Source: Paenibacillus taichungensis
Lineage (GTDB): Bacteria > Bacillota > Bacilli > Paenibacillales > Paenibacillaceae
NCBI RefSeq assembly: GCF_013359905.1
Contig: NZ_JABMCC010000101.1
Span: 287,329-351,328, forward strand
Direction of reading: 5' to 3'
DNA: 64,000 bases
Both the position numbers and the translations under genes were made by a program. Every line of letters begins with the position of its first letter. Within the stretch, counting starts at the first letter, position 1. This document shows positions 29,064 through 37,541 of this stretch, piece after piece. The notes under the pieces are model-generated. The model ran no database searches. It saw nothing but the letters and a program-made list of their open reading frames with translations, and had not been told where the DNA came from.

Positions 29064-30032
29064 ATGAAATACTTCAAAAAAATTGCTCTTGCTGCACTCG
29101 CATTACTCACTTGTACCATTACAATGTATGCGTATGCGGTAACTCATCCTACCAATGCAATGTCTCACAAAGCATGCACGTCCTGGGATATGGTCAAACG
29201 TAAGGCATTTCTAATGTCTCACTCCGATTATTCCAGCAAACCTGTACTTGATCTGGCTACCTTTCACATCGCACAAGATTCGGCTACTGAAGTACCTGTA
29301 CTGATGTATCATTACATACAGCCCAAAATTAATAATCATGAAACAAACAACAAATCGATCATTAATCTGGAAGACTTCGAAGAAAATATGAAATATTTGC
29401 ATGAAGAAGGCTACAACACAATTACACTGGAGCAACTTGAACAATATGTGAATGGACAGATCTCTCTACCAAAAAAATCGATTGTCATCACCTTTGATGA
29501 TGGGTATCAGAACAATTATACTTTAGCCTACCCTGTGCTCAAAAAATATAATTTCCATGCTTCCCTGTTTGTAATCGGCAGCAAAATTCAGGATCAGCCT
29601 TCACCTTTTGATCCTGCCAAAAATACGTTTATCTCCAAACAGGAGATGCAGGCCGCTAAAGACGTCTTTGAGTTTAACAGCCATACCTATAATCTGCATC
29701 ACAAGGGATATATGCGTTGCGGCGACAACGTGCCCGTCGGACTCGATACAAGCTTGCTCAATGATGACGTCAAGCTGATGAAAGAAACTGGTATTGATAC
29801 GCCGTATCTTGCCTACCCTTTCGGTTATACCAGCACGCAGATGATCTATCAGCTGCAGCAAAATGGGTATCGCATGGCCTTTTCCGTACGTTCAGGATTT
29901 GTTCGACCTGGGGATAATCCTATGAAGCTCCCTCGATTAACGGTTACGACAGGAACCGATTTGGCTGCATTGCTCCATCCTGAATCAGACCAACAACAGG
30001 AAATCCTTCCTGTCGTAGAGATCAGTCATTAA
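29064..30032 (+). CDS. Secreted polysaccharide deacetylase (NodB fold)
   Basis: 322 residues. A signal peptide (hydrophobic residues 8-26) is followed by LMYHYIQP, then the NodB metal motif TFDDGY at 143-148 with its paired Asp, and NSHTYNLH (His207, His212) completing the Asp-His-His metal site. LAYPFGYTS near residue 252 is the substrate-side motif. It should remove acetyl groups from extracellular polysaccharide or peptidoglycan. It ends 2 nt from the convergent gene at 30034. Confidence 0.92.
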   Translation: MKYFKKIALAALALLTCTITMYAYAVTHPTNAMSHKACTSWDMVKRKAFLMSHSDYSSKPVLDLATFHIAQDSATEVPVLMYHYIQPKINNHETNNKSIINLEDFEENMKYLHEEGYNTITLEQLEQYVNGQISLPKKSIVITFDDGYQNNYTLAYPVLKKYNFHASLFVIGSKIQDQPSPFDPAKNTFISKQEMQAAKDVFEFNSHTYNLHHKGYMRCGDNVPVGLDTSLLNDDVKLMKETGIDTPYLAYPFGYTSTQMIYQLQQNGYRMAFSVRSGFVRPGDNPMKLPRLTVTTGTDLAALLHPESDQQQEILPVVEISH

Positions 30033-30033
30033 G

Positions 30034-31290
30034 CTAGATTGAAACTTCCCCGCCTGGATAAAGAGTCGAGCTATACAGCCTTTTTGGCTGAAGCTGGGCT
30101 CTTTTTATGCCCAAAGAGGTTGGAGTGGTTACCTCCATCACTGAGTTGGAATAGATCACCGCCTCATGTGCATCATAGATGATGACCTGTTCCCTTCCGC
30201 TCTGACACAAGTCTGCATGTACGGCGTAGCCCTCTTCTCCAAACGCTGCAACCGTTTGCATATTACCATTAATCAAAGATGGTAGGACACCTCCACCTCG
30301 ACGATAAGCCAGGATATAGTCAAGCCCGCTGTCATCCCAGTTGCGTACAGGCTCAATAATGGTTAACCACCCACGAGTTTTACGATCTTCTTTCCAAAGT
30401 TCCTTTCCGTCGCTATCCAGCATAAACATTCCATCCTTACCATTCTCATCTCCACGAATAATCCGATCCAGGCCAGCAATCTGTAATCCTTGTCTTTCTC
30501 CATAAAATTTCCCCAATGCAATATGCTGTGATTCAATCGTATCCTCATAACGCCATTTTTCATTACCGTGCCGATCCATCATCACCGTGACACTGCCACC
30601 GATAACAATTTCAACCTCCCCGTCCTCGTCCACATCGCCAAACCATATACAGTCTGCGTGATCATCAAGATTCTGACAGGACCATAATAATGCTCCATCA
30701 TGATCCAGCATGTCATACCCGGCCATCACTTCATCTTTACCATCCCCATCGATATCGTAGACCCACGGAAAATGACCTATATTGCCTTCATGCTTCCACA
30801 GCAAATTAAAATCATGATCTAATGCCCATAATGTCTTATACCGATCCTTCAGCAGGATATCCATTGTGTGTTGGTCACCAGTCAGATTTGCAAGAATAAT
30901 ACAGTCATGCGCTTGCTCTCCAGGCAACTCATGACGCTTCTTTATCTCTCCGGTTCTTCCGTCCAGGATAAGCAATTGTTTGTTCATTACACACAGCACT
31001 TCATTATTTCCGTCCCCATCCCAATCTGCAATCTGAGCGGGATAGTCTGATCCTGGACCGCCAGCATTCGGGTCCGGTGTCCCGACCTGCCATATTAAAG
31101 CTCCATCCAGATCATATGCCGACAAGCAGCATACCTGATGCGGGACGTAACGGTCATCTATGCCACCATCTGCCTGCACCAACAGCATCTCAAGCCTGCC
31201 ATCTCCATTCAGATCTCCCAGAAGCATCTTGCAGCGCTCTCCAGCTTCGCTAATATTCACTCTTCCAACTTCATACGGCTGATGATTCAT
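30034..31290 (-). CDS. FG-GAP/VCBS-type beta-propeller repeat protein
   Basis: 418 residues from ATG 31290 (MNHQPYEV), with GAGGAGG upstream. Repeated calcium-loop units read GDLNGDGRLE, DWDGDGNNE, DIDGDGKDE and DVDEDGEVE, spaced about 50-60 residues as in a beta-propeller. No signal peptide is seen. It resembles the non-catalytic part of rhamnogalacturonan-lyase-like proteins, but an enzymatic role is not shown. The plus-strand terminator of the neighbouring deacetylase lies inside its 3' end. Confidence 0.75.
   Translation of the reverse strand: MNHQPYEVGRVNISEAGERCKMLLGDLNGDGRLEMLLVQADGGIDDRYVPHQVCCLSAYDLDGALIWQVGTPDPNAGGPGSDYPAQIADWDGDGNNEVLCVMNKQLLILDGRTGEIKKRHELPGEQAHDCIILANLTGDQHTMDILLKDRYKTLWALDHDFNLLWKHEGNIGHFPWVYDIDGDGKDEVMAGYDMLDHDGALLWSCQNLDDHADCIWFGDVDEDGEVEIVIGGSVTVMMDRHGNEKWRYEDTIESQHIALGKFYGERQGLQIAGLDRIIRGDENGKDGMFMLDSDGKELWKEDRKTRGWLTIIEPVRNWDDSGLDYILAYRRGGGVLPSLINGNMQTVAAFGEEGYAVHADLCQSGREQVIIYDAHEAVIYSNSVMEVTTPTSLGIKRAQLQPKRLYSSTLYPGGEVSI
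30060..30106 (+). terminator. Terminator of the deacetylase gene, inside the neighbouring coding region
   Basis: AAAGAGTCGAGCT pairs with AGCTGGGCTCTTT, with an inner ACAGCC/GGCTG stem, followed by TTTTT on the plus strand. It lies in the last 70 nt of the convergent gene. Confidence 0.75.
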
Positions 31291-31383
31291 ATTCTTCCTC
31301 CTCAGCATTTCGTCTTTATACGCTTCTAGCTGAGATCACCATAAAGAAATTTTTCAGTTTATACAACCCTATTTCGGAACATG

Positions 31384-31415
31384 CAAAAATGTTCAAAGCG
31401 GCCAAAAATGTTCAA
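31384..31415. promoter_or_regulatory. Direct repeats upstream of the FG-GAP gene
   Basis: CAAAAATGTTCAA occurs twice, starting at 31384 and 31403, a period of 19 nt, just upstream of the minus-strand gene beginning at 31290. The arrangement suits a regulator that binds tandem half-sites, such as an AraC-type protein. The regulator is unknown. Confidence 0.4.
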
Positions 31416-31422
31416 TATAGAA

Positions 31423-31456
31423 AAAGACCAACCTATATAACACAAGGCTGGTCTTT
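31423..31456 (-). terminator. Terminator of trmD
   Basis: AAAGACCAGCCT pairs with AGGTTGGTCTTT on the minus strand, followed by TTTCTATATT. Confidence 0.75.
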
Positions 31457-31506
31457 CAGGCTTTCGAAAGAGATTATTTACGTGCTCAAACGCAGATATC
31501 ATCAAA

Positions 31507-32274
31507 TTACTCTACATTCTTTTCACGTTCGGAACGAAGTTTATTTAGCCAAATCCGTTCTTTGTCCGTCAAGTCCGCCGTCTCCAACATATCCGGTCTG
31601 CGTTCCAGCGTACGAAGCAAGGATTGCTCCCTGCGCCATGCCTCAATATTCAGATGATGTCCGGATAACAGCATATCTGGAACCTTCATACCTCTGAATT
31701 CCGGAGGACGTGTGTAGTGCGGGTATTCAAGCAATCCGGTACTGAATGAATCCGTTACAGCACTTGTCTCATTACCCAGTACACCCGGAATAAGGCGTAC
31801 AATACTGTCAATCGCCACCATCGCAGGCAGTTCGCCACCCGTCAGCACGTAATCACCAATTGACAATTCGTCCGTTACGAGAAACTCTCGGATACGCTCA
31901 TCGTAGCCTTCATAATGTCCGCAAATAAAAATCAGATGATCTTCTTGTACAAGTTCCTCTGCTTTTTTCTGTGTGAACGTCTCACCTTGCGGGCACATTA
32001 GAATGATACGTGGGGGTTTCATCGTTGCCGCAGCTTCGCCCCGTTGTTCTAATACATCCTCGACAGCAGCAAAGATGGGATCTGGCTTCAATACCATACC
32101 CCCACCTCCGCCGTAAGGTGCATCGTCAACTGTATTATGTTTGTTGGTCGCAAAATTTCGAAAGTTTGTTGCTCCCAAAGATACAAGTCCTTTGGTTTGG
32201 GCTTTGCCCAGAATGCTGGTTCCGAACACACCGTCAAACATTTCCGGGAATAGGGTTAATACATCCACTTTCAT
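31507..32274 (-). CDS. trmD: tRNA (guanine-37-N1)-methyltransferase TrmD
   Basis: 255 residues. It methylates G37 next to the anticodon, which keeps the reading frame. [29 protein letters not shown] and [16 protein letters not shown] form the trefoil-knot SAM pocket of the SPOUT fold. It lies 1 nt after rimM and ends before a terminator at 31423-31456. Confidence 0.98.
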   Translation of the reverse strand: MKVDVLTLFPEMFDGVFGTSILGKAQTKGLVSLGATNFRNFATNKHNTVDDAPYGGGGGMVLKPDPIFAAVEDVLEQRGEAAATMKPPRIILMCPQGETFTQKKAEELVQEDHLIFICGHYEGYDERIREFLVTDELSIGDYVLTGGELPAMVAIDSIVRLIPGVLGNETSAVTDSFSTGLLEYPHYTRPPEFRGMKVPDMLLSGHHLNIEAWRREQSLLRTLERRPDMLETADLTDKERIWLNKLRSEREKNVE

Positions 32275-32275
32275 G

Positions 32276-32788
32276 TTACAGCAGCCCTTCCATCAGGTGA
32301 ACCTTGACTTGCTTCTCTGCAACGTCCACGTCAAGAACAACATCATCAATAACCGGAAGCAGAATTTCTTTGCCTGCAGGCGTTTTGACAACCCATACAT
32401 CATTCGCTCCAGGAGTCAAAATCTCAGAGATGGTTCCAAGTGTATCACCCTCTTCGGTGATGACAGAACACCCAACGATTTGATGGAAGTAGTACTCACC
32501 TTCCTCCAGCTCTGCCAGATTCTCTTTTAACACTTTGGCCATGCCGCCCTTAAACTTCTCTACTTCATTAATGTTGCCATACTCTTTCAGACGAAGAATA
32601 TACATATTTTTATGCAAACGTGCAGATTCCACGTTAACCATGACTGGATGATTATCTGGTGTAAAGAAAAACAACTCTGCATTTTTCGCAAAACGCACTT
32701 CCGGGAAATCAGTTAGAGGCATGATTCTCACCTCGCCGCGAATTCCATGCGTATTGACAATTTTACCTACATTCATAAACTCTGCCAT
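32276..32788 (-). CDS. rimM: Ribosome maturation factor RimM
   Basis: 170 residues. RimM assists assembly of the 30S head. The N-terminal [27 protein letters not shown] and the C-terminal PRC-barrel segment [29 protein letters not shown] are diagnostic. AGGAGGAAAG precedes the start. The position between khpA and trmD is ancestral, although ylqD is missing. Confidence 0.97.
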   Translation of the reverse strand: MAEFMNVGKIVNTHGIRGEVRIMPLTDFPEVRFAKNAELFFFTPDNHPVMVNVESARLHKNMYILRLKEYGNINEVEKFKGGMAKVLKENLAELEEGEYYFHQIVGCSVITEEGDTLGTISEILTPGANDVWVVKTPAGKEILLPVIDDVVLDVDVAEKQVKVHLMEGLL

Positions 32789-32984
32789 ACTTTCCTCCTA
32801 CACTCCATTCATATTGGTACTCATGTGTGATGATCTTCCTGCGCCCCTCCGGTTACGGATCGTTCTTCGGATCGCTGTTATCTTAACGCTCCTTCAGAAT
32901 CGATTCCGTACTCTTCACTTCTTCCGCAGAACATCATACTTGACGAGCTATTTCAATCCTATGATTTAAGTTTCAGCATGCACG

Positions 32985-33019
32985 AAAAGGGGCTAGGACA
33001 TGCATCCTAACCCCCTTTC
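32985..33019 (-). terminator. Terminator of khpA
   Basis: AAAGGGGGTTAGGA pairs with TCCTAGCCCCTTTT on the minus strand. Transcription of rimM-trmD may restart after this. Confidence 0.7.
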
Positions 33020-33027
33020 GTATATCT

Positions 33028-33258
33028 TTAAGATATGATATCAACGGTTACCCGTTTATCCATCTTAACTGCTGCTGATGTGACGACCGTACGAAGAGAC
33101 TTTGCGATTCGTCCCTGTTTACCAATCACTTTCCCAACATCGTCAGGATGAACGGTTAACTCATAAACGACAAGCCGGTCTTTCTCAACCGTCCGAACCG
33201 CCACATCTTCCGGATGATCGACCAAAGCCTTAGCAATTATGCTTACTAATTCTTCCAT
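33028..33258 (-). CDS. khpA: KH-domain RNA-binding protein KhpA (YlqC)
   Basis: 76 residues, a single KH domain with the GXXG loop in VIGKQGRIAKSLR. KhpA binds RNA, usually with KhpB (Jag), and affects cell division and wall growth. It lies 23 nt downstream of rpsP, as in other Bacillales. Confidence 0.96.
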   Translation of the reverse strand: MEELVSIIAKALVDHPEDVAVRTVEKDRLVVYELTVHPDDVGKVIGKQGRIAKSLRTVVTSAAVKMDKRVTVDIIS

Positions 33259-33281
33259 AGATGACCCTCCGAATCAGCACC

Positions 33282-33554
33282 TTATTTAGTCAATTTAGAC
33301 TCGTGGAACTTCTTCATCACGCCCGCTTTGCTCAGCAAGTTGCGGACAGTGTCGGATGCTTGTGCACCGTTTTGAAGCCATTGCAATGCTTTATCTTCAT
33401 CGATCTTAACAACAGCCGGTTGTTCAACCGGGTTGTAGTAACCGATCTCCTCGATAAAACGACCGTCACGTGGGGAACGGGAATCCGATACCACTACGCG
33501 GTAGAAAGGAGCTTTGTGAGCACCCATACGTTTCAGACGAATACGAACTGCCAT
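33282..33554 (-). CDS. rpsP: 30S ribosomal protein S16
   Basis: 90 residues from ATG 33554 ([11 protein letters not shown]), with AAGGAGGTGA upstream. [25 protein letters not shown] is the S16 signature. It lies just downstream of ffh, the order of B. subtilis. Confidence 0.98.
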   Translation of the reverse strand: MAVRIRLKRMGAHKAPFYRVVVSDSRSPRDGRFIEEIGYYNPVEQPAVVKIDEDKALQWLQNGAQASDTVRNLLSKAGVMKKFHESKLTK

Positions 33555-33608
33555 TTGAAAATTCACCTCCTTCAATGAAATCTGTATATCGTTCAGCTGC
33601 CATTGGAA

Positions 33609-34985
33609 TCAACGGAAAGGAAACTTCATTCCTTTACCCAGACCCTTAAGCTGCTTCATCGCTTTATTTTTGCCGCCTTTAGGTCCCATCATATCTGAGA
33701 ACTGTTTCATCATGCGACGCATCTCATCAAACTGCTTGATCAGACGGTTTACTTCGGCCAAGGATGTTCCACTACCTGTAGCAATCCGCTTCCGGCGGCT
33801 ATGGTTGATCATATCCGGGTTGCGTTTCTCTTCGGTCGTCATGGAGTACACAATCGCTTCGATCCGGCCCATCTGTTTATCATCAACCTTCAGGTCCTTG
33901 GCTTGTTTCATCTTGCCCATACCAGGAATCATGTCCATGATCTGATCGATTGGCCCCAGCTTTTTCACTTGATCCATTTGCTCAAGGAAATCTTCGAACG
34001 TGAATTCTGCATTACGCATCTTCCGTTCCATTTCCTTAGCTTTTTCGGTATCAATGTTGGACTGCGCCTTCTCAATCAGAGAAAGCATGTCACCCATACC
34101 AAGAATACGTGAAGCCATACGTTCTGGATGGAAAGGCTCAAGTGCGTCCAGTTTCTCTCCAAGGGAAGCAAATTTGATTGGACAACCAGTGACTGCTTTA
34201 ACAGACAGTGCAGCACCACCACGAGTATCTCCATCAAGCTTAGTCAGAACCACCCCGGTCAGATCAAGTTGCTGGTTAAAGTGTTCTGCCACATTAACTG
34301 CATCCTGACCAGTCATGCTATCTACGACAAGCAGTACTTCATCCGGGTTCACTACGCTGTGAATCTGACGAAGTTCTTCCATCAGTTCTTCATCGACATG
34401 CAGACGTCCAGCTGTATCGATAATGACATAGTCATTACCGTTATCCTTGGCGTGCTGCAGACCCTGACGTGCGATCTCTACAGGGCTTGTCTGATCTCCC
34501 AGTGTAAATACTGGCGCTTTGATCTGCTCGCCGAGAACTTGCAACTGTTTGATCGCTGCTGGACGATAAATATCTCCTGCAACAAGTAACGGTCTGCTAT
34601 TTTGCTTTTGCAGCATCTTAGCCAGTTTACCGGATGTAGTCGTTTTACCTGCACCCTGCAAACCAACCATCATCAGTACCGTAGGCGGTTTGTTGGCTTT
34701 AGCCAGTTTCGACTGGCTTCCACCCATTAAATCCGTCAGTTCCTTGTTTACGATGTCGATAATGACCATTCCGGGCGTGAAGCTCTCCATCACTTCTTTG
34801 CCGACAGCCTTCTCTTTCACCTTGGCGATGAATTCCTTGACCACTTTGAAGTTTACATCCGCTTCGAGCAATGCCAGACGTACCTCGCGCATAGCTTCAG
34901 CAACATCTTCATCAGACACCTTGCCTTTGCCGCGCAGCTTGCTGAACACATTCTGCAATCGGGTCGTTAATCCTTCAAATGCCAT
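33609..34985 (-). CDS. ffh: Signal recognition particle protein Ffh
   Basis: 458 residues. The GTPase binds signal sequences on the ribosome and delivers them to FtsY. The N domain is residues 1-95. The G domain has GLQGAGKT at 108-115, DTAGR and TKLDGDTRGG. The C-terminal M domain is Met-rich (MIPGMGKMKQ, MMKQFSDMMGPKGG) and holds the signal-peptide groove. ylxM follows the B. subtilis order upstream. Confidence 0.98.
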   Translation of the reverse strand: MAFEGLTTRLQNVFSKLRGKGKVSDEDVAEAMREVRLALLEADVNFKVVKEFIAKVKEKAVGKEVMESFTPGMVIIDIVNKELTDLMGGSQSKLAKANKPPTVLMMVGLQGAGKTTTSGKLAKMLQKQNSRPLLVAGDIYRPAAIKQLQVLGEQIKAPVFTLGDQTSPVEIARQGLQHAKDNGNDYVIIDTAGRLHVDEELMEELRQIHSVVNPDEVLLVVDSMTGQDAVNVAEHFNQQLDLTGVVLTKLDGDTRGGAALSVKAVTGCPIKFASLGEKLDALEPFHPERMASRILGMGDMLSLIEKAQSNIDTEKAKEMERKMRNAEFTFEDFLEQMDQVKKLGPIDQIMDMIPGMGKMKQAKDLKVDDKQMGRIEAIVYSMTTEEKRNPDMINHSRRKRIATGSGTSLAEVNRLIKQFDEMRRMMKQFSDMMGPKGGKNKAMKQLKGLGKGMKFPFR

Positions 34986-35050
34986 GATCCCACCTCCTTA
35001 AGCTGTAATACTGTTTTCAGGACCGATACGTTTCGTTCAACTCTTACAAA

Positions 35051-35401
35051 CTACTCTCTGAGCTGTTGAATAATATCGTTTATTTGTTGGTTGTTATCAA
35101 TGGAAACGCCTGCGCGCTCCAATGCATTTTGCAAATCTTCAAGATTACGGTTGCGCCGTTCGTGCTTCTCCAGCAAGCCTAGCTTGCTTTCGTAATTTTC
35201 CAACACTTGTTCGGCACGTTTGATATGCTCGTATACCGCCTGGCGGCTGATCTCGAACTCGGCTGCAATCTCGCCCAGCGAGAAATCATCATGAAAGTAA
35301 TACTTTAGAAACGTCTGCTGTTTCTCGGTAAGCAACCGTTCATAGAAAGCAAACAGCAAGTTAATCCGGTTTGTCTTCTCAAGCCGGTTTTCTTGACTCA
35401 T
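35051..35401 (-). CDS. ylxM: YlxM/p13-like helix-turn-helix protein
   Basis: 116 residues. LTEKQQTFLKYYFHDDFSLGEIAAEFEISRQAVYEHIKRAEQ is a sigma-70 region-4-like helix-turn-helix. The family is encoded next to ffh and is linked to signal recognition particle function. Preceding sequence up to 35600 has no gene. Confidence 0.95.
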   Translation of the reverse strand: MSQENRLEKTNRINLLFAFYERLLTEKQQTFLKYYFHDDFSLGEIAAEFEISRQAVYEHIKRAEQVLENYESKLGLLEKHERRNRNLEDLQNALERAGVSIDNNQQINDIIQQLRE

Positions 35402-35607
35402 AACGGGGCACTCCCTTCGTCAAGGAAAAACACTTTACACTCTTGCAACGTTCCTAATAATACCTAAAACAAATCAGGTTGTCAAGCAAAAATACTTGTC
35501 ACAATAAAAACGTTCATTTTACACTCATTTTTCCTGCCTACATGGTTACTCTTAGCCGTTCCTCTACAGCTGAATACGACCTGCTGCAACCATTATATAA
35601 AACAAAA

Positions 35608-35644
35608 AAACGAATGGGTCTCCACAGATGGAGCCGATTCGTTT
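35608..35644 (-). terminator. Terminator of the hemolysin-III-like gene
   Basis: AAACGAATCGGCTCCA pairs with TGGAGACCCATTCGTTT on the minus strand, followed by TTTTTG. Confidence 0.8.
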
Positions 35645-35660
35645 AACGCTATCTACCGTT

Positions 35661-36308
35661 CTAGCGAAGTGGTGTCAGGTACAACAGTACCATGAAGAAA
35701 TGAAGAATACTGCCTGCTAGCACAAAGAGATGCCAAATCGCATGGTGGTATGGAAATCCACGCCACACATAAAAAAGCGTCCCCAGTGTATACATCAGAC
35801 CTCCAGCAACCAGCAACACGATTCCGCCTGTAGGAATGGCAGCCATAAGCGGTTGCCAAGCAATAACGATGAGCCAGCCCATTGCAATATAGAAAATCGT
35901 GGACATGAATAGAAACTTTTTCGTGAAAAATGCCTTAAAGATCACGCCGAATAATGCGATTCCCCAGATCACACCGAACAGGGTCCAACCAAGTGTGCCA
36001 CGAACAGCAATAAACAAAAGCGGAGTGTACGATCCGGCAATAAACAAATAAATGGATGAATGGTCAAAAATCTCAAATAAATCTTTCACTTTCCCATCTT
36101 TCCATGCATGCACGAGTGTGGAGCTCGTATAGAGCAGCAGCATGGTGATCCCGTAGATCGTGAAACTGACCACATGCCAAGCCGTGCCTTTCATACTCGA
36201 AAATACAATCAATAGCACCAGTGCAGCTACACTGAGTGCAGCGCCGATTCCATGAGTTACCGCATTGGCGACTTCCTCACGACGGGAATAGGTATAGGTA
36301 TTGGCCAT
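35661..36308 (-). CDS. Hemolysin III family membrane protein
   Basis: 215 residues from ATG 36308 (MANTYTYSRREEVANAVTHG), with AAAGGA upstream. Seven hydrophobic segments are visible; STLVHAWKDG, FDHSSIYLFIAGSYTP and HHAIWHLFVLAGS contain the conserved His residues of the PAQR/HlyIII fold. The family's function in Bacillales is not well settled. It lies alone between ftsY and ylxM, breaking the usual order there. Confidence 0.88.
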   Translation of the reverse strand: MANTYTYSRREEVANAVTHGIGAALSVAALVLLIVFSSMKGTAWHVVSFTIYGITMLLLYTSSTLVHAWKDGKVKDLFEIFDHSSIYLFIAGSYTPLLFIAVRGTLGWTLFGVIWGIALFGVIFKAFFTKKFLFMSTIFYIAMGWLIVIAWQPLMAAIPTGGIVLLVAGGLMYTLGTLFYVWRGFPYHHAIWHLFVLAGSILHFFMVLLYLTPLR

Positions 36309-36361
36309 ATCAACCGTCCTTTCTAGCCCTTTAGCCTTGCCTTCTTTATTCCCATTATACA

Positions 36362-36416
36362 CGTATTGCCAGTGACATTACACGTGACACTTATCACGTA
36401 TATCACTGGCAATACG
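36362..36416. repeat. Long palindrome upstream of the hemolysin-III-like gene
   Basis: Perfect 14-nt arms (CGTATTGCCAGTGA and TCACTGGCAATACG) enclose a second imperfect ACACGTGA/TCACGTAT pair. A TATAAT sequence on the minus strand (36354-36359) sits next to the left arm. It may be an operator or a terminator-like structure of ftsY; no T run follows. Confidence 0.5.
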
Positions 36417-36452
36417 GTTAACGCTATTCATTCATGCTATTTATTAATGGTT

Positions 36453-37466
36453 CTAGGAATTAGCTTCCTCTTCTTCAGCACTTTCAGCTGGCTGTTCCTG
36501 AATCAGTCCCGCAAACAACGCATGCACGAATTGCTCCGAGTCGAATGGCTGCAGATCATCAATTTTCTCACCAAGTCCGACCAGCTTCACAGGCAGATCC
36601 AACTCCTGACGAATCGCAACAACAATACCACCTTTGGCGGTACCATCCAGTTTCGTCAGTACAAGTCCAGTTACCCCGCTCTTCTCTCCGAAGAGTTTGG
36701 CCTGATTCAGTGCATTCTGACCTGTAGTTGCATCCAGCACCATTAATACTTCATGAGGTGCTTCCGGAATTTCGCGTTGAATGACACGATAGATTTTGTT
36801 GAGTTCGTCCATCAGATTGGATTTATTTTGCAGACGGCCCGCAGTATCACAGAGCAATACATCAGCACCCCGTTGCTTCGCAGCCTGTACAGCATCATAC
36901 ATTACAGCGGCAGGGTCAGAACCTGATTGTTGCTTGATCACTTCCACACCGGCACGTTGTCCCCATACTTCAAGTTGTTCAATTGCTCCGGCACGGAACG
37001 TATCTCCTGCTGCCATGATGACCTTTTTACCCTGCTGTTTGAAGCGATGGGCCAGCTTGCCAATCGTTGTTGTTTTACCAACACCATTAACACCAACAAA
37101 CAAAATGACCGTGATGCCATCCGGATTCATTTTCAGTTCATTATTCTGCTCGCCACGAAGCAAATCCGTCAGTTTTTCGGACAATACAGGCTGAAGTTCA
37201 GCCGCATCCTCAATTTTGCGTTTTTTGACTTCTTCACGCAGATCTTCAATCAGTTTCATGACCGTATTGACACCTACGTCGGCTCCAATCAGAATCTCTT
37301 CCAATTCTTCATAGAATTCCTCGTCGATTTTTTTGCGGCGGATAACGAGATCCGACACTTTCTCTACGAGGCCTTTACGTGTCTTTTCCAACCCGTCCTT
37401 GAACTGTTTGGTAACCGACTCCGTTTTGCTTGCAATGCTGTCTCTCAGCTTTTTAAAAAAACTCAT
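36453..37466 (-). CDS. ftsY: Signal recognition particle receptor FtsY
   Basis: 337 residues. FtsY is the membrane-bound GTPase receptor for Ffh. Only a short amphipathic N terminus (MSFFKKLRDSI) precedes the NG domain, as in Gram-positive FtsY. GVNGVGKT is at 125-132, then DTAGRLQNKSNLM and TKLDGTAKGG. The gene is 75 nt downstream of smc and the two share a transcript. Confidence 0.97.
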   Translation of the reverse strand: MSFFKKLRDSIASKTESVTKQFKDGLEKTRKGLVEKVSDLVIRRKKIDEEFYEELEEILIGADVGVNTVMKLIEDLREEVKKRKIEDAAELQPVLSEKLTDLLRGEQNNELKMNPDGITVILFVGVNGVGKTTTIGKLAHRFKQQGKKVIMAAGDTFRAGAIEQLEVWGQRAGVEVIKQQSGSDPAAVMYDAVQAAKQRGADVLLCDTAGRLQNKSNLMDELNKIYRVIQREIPEAPHEVLMVLDATTGQNALNQAKLFGEKSGVTGLVLTKLDGTAKGGIVVAIRQELDLPVKLVGLGEKIDDLQPFDSEQFVHALFAGLIQEQPAESAEEEEANS

Positions 37467-37541
37467 AAAGCCCCTCCATCGTGTACATTTCTTAGTTTAA
37501 ATGATATTAGATGAGTTCATGTGTGACAACCAACTCAAAGA

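Noticed and set aside
32880..32945. A tiny ORF with a Met-Met-Phe-Cys start between khpA and rimM, considered as a replacement for ylqD
   Set aside because: It is only 19 codons, has no supporting ribosome site and no resemblance to YlqD.
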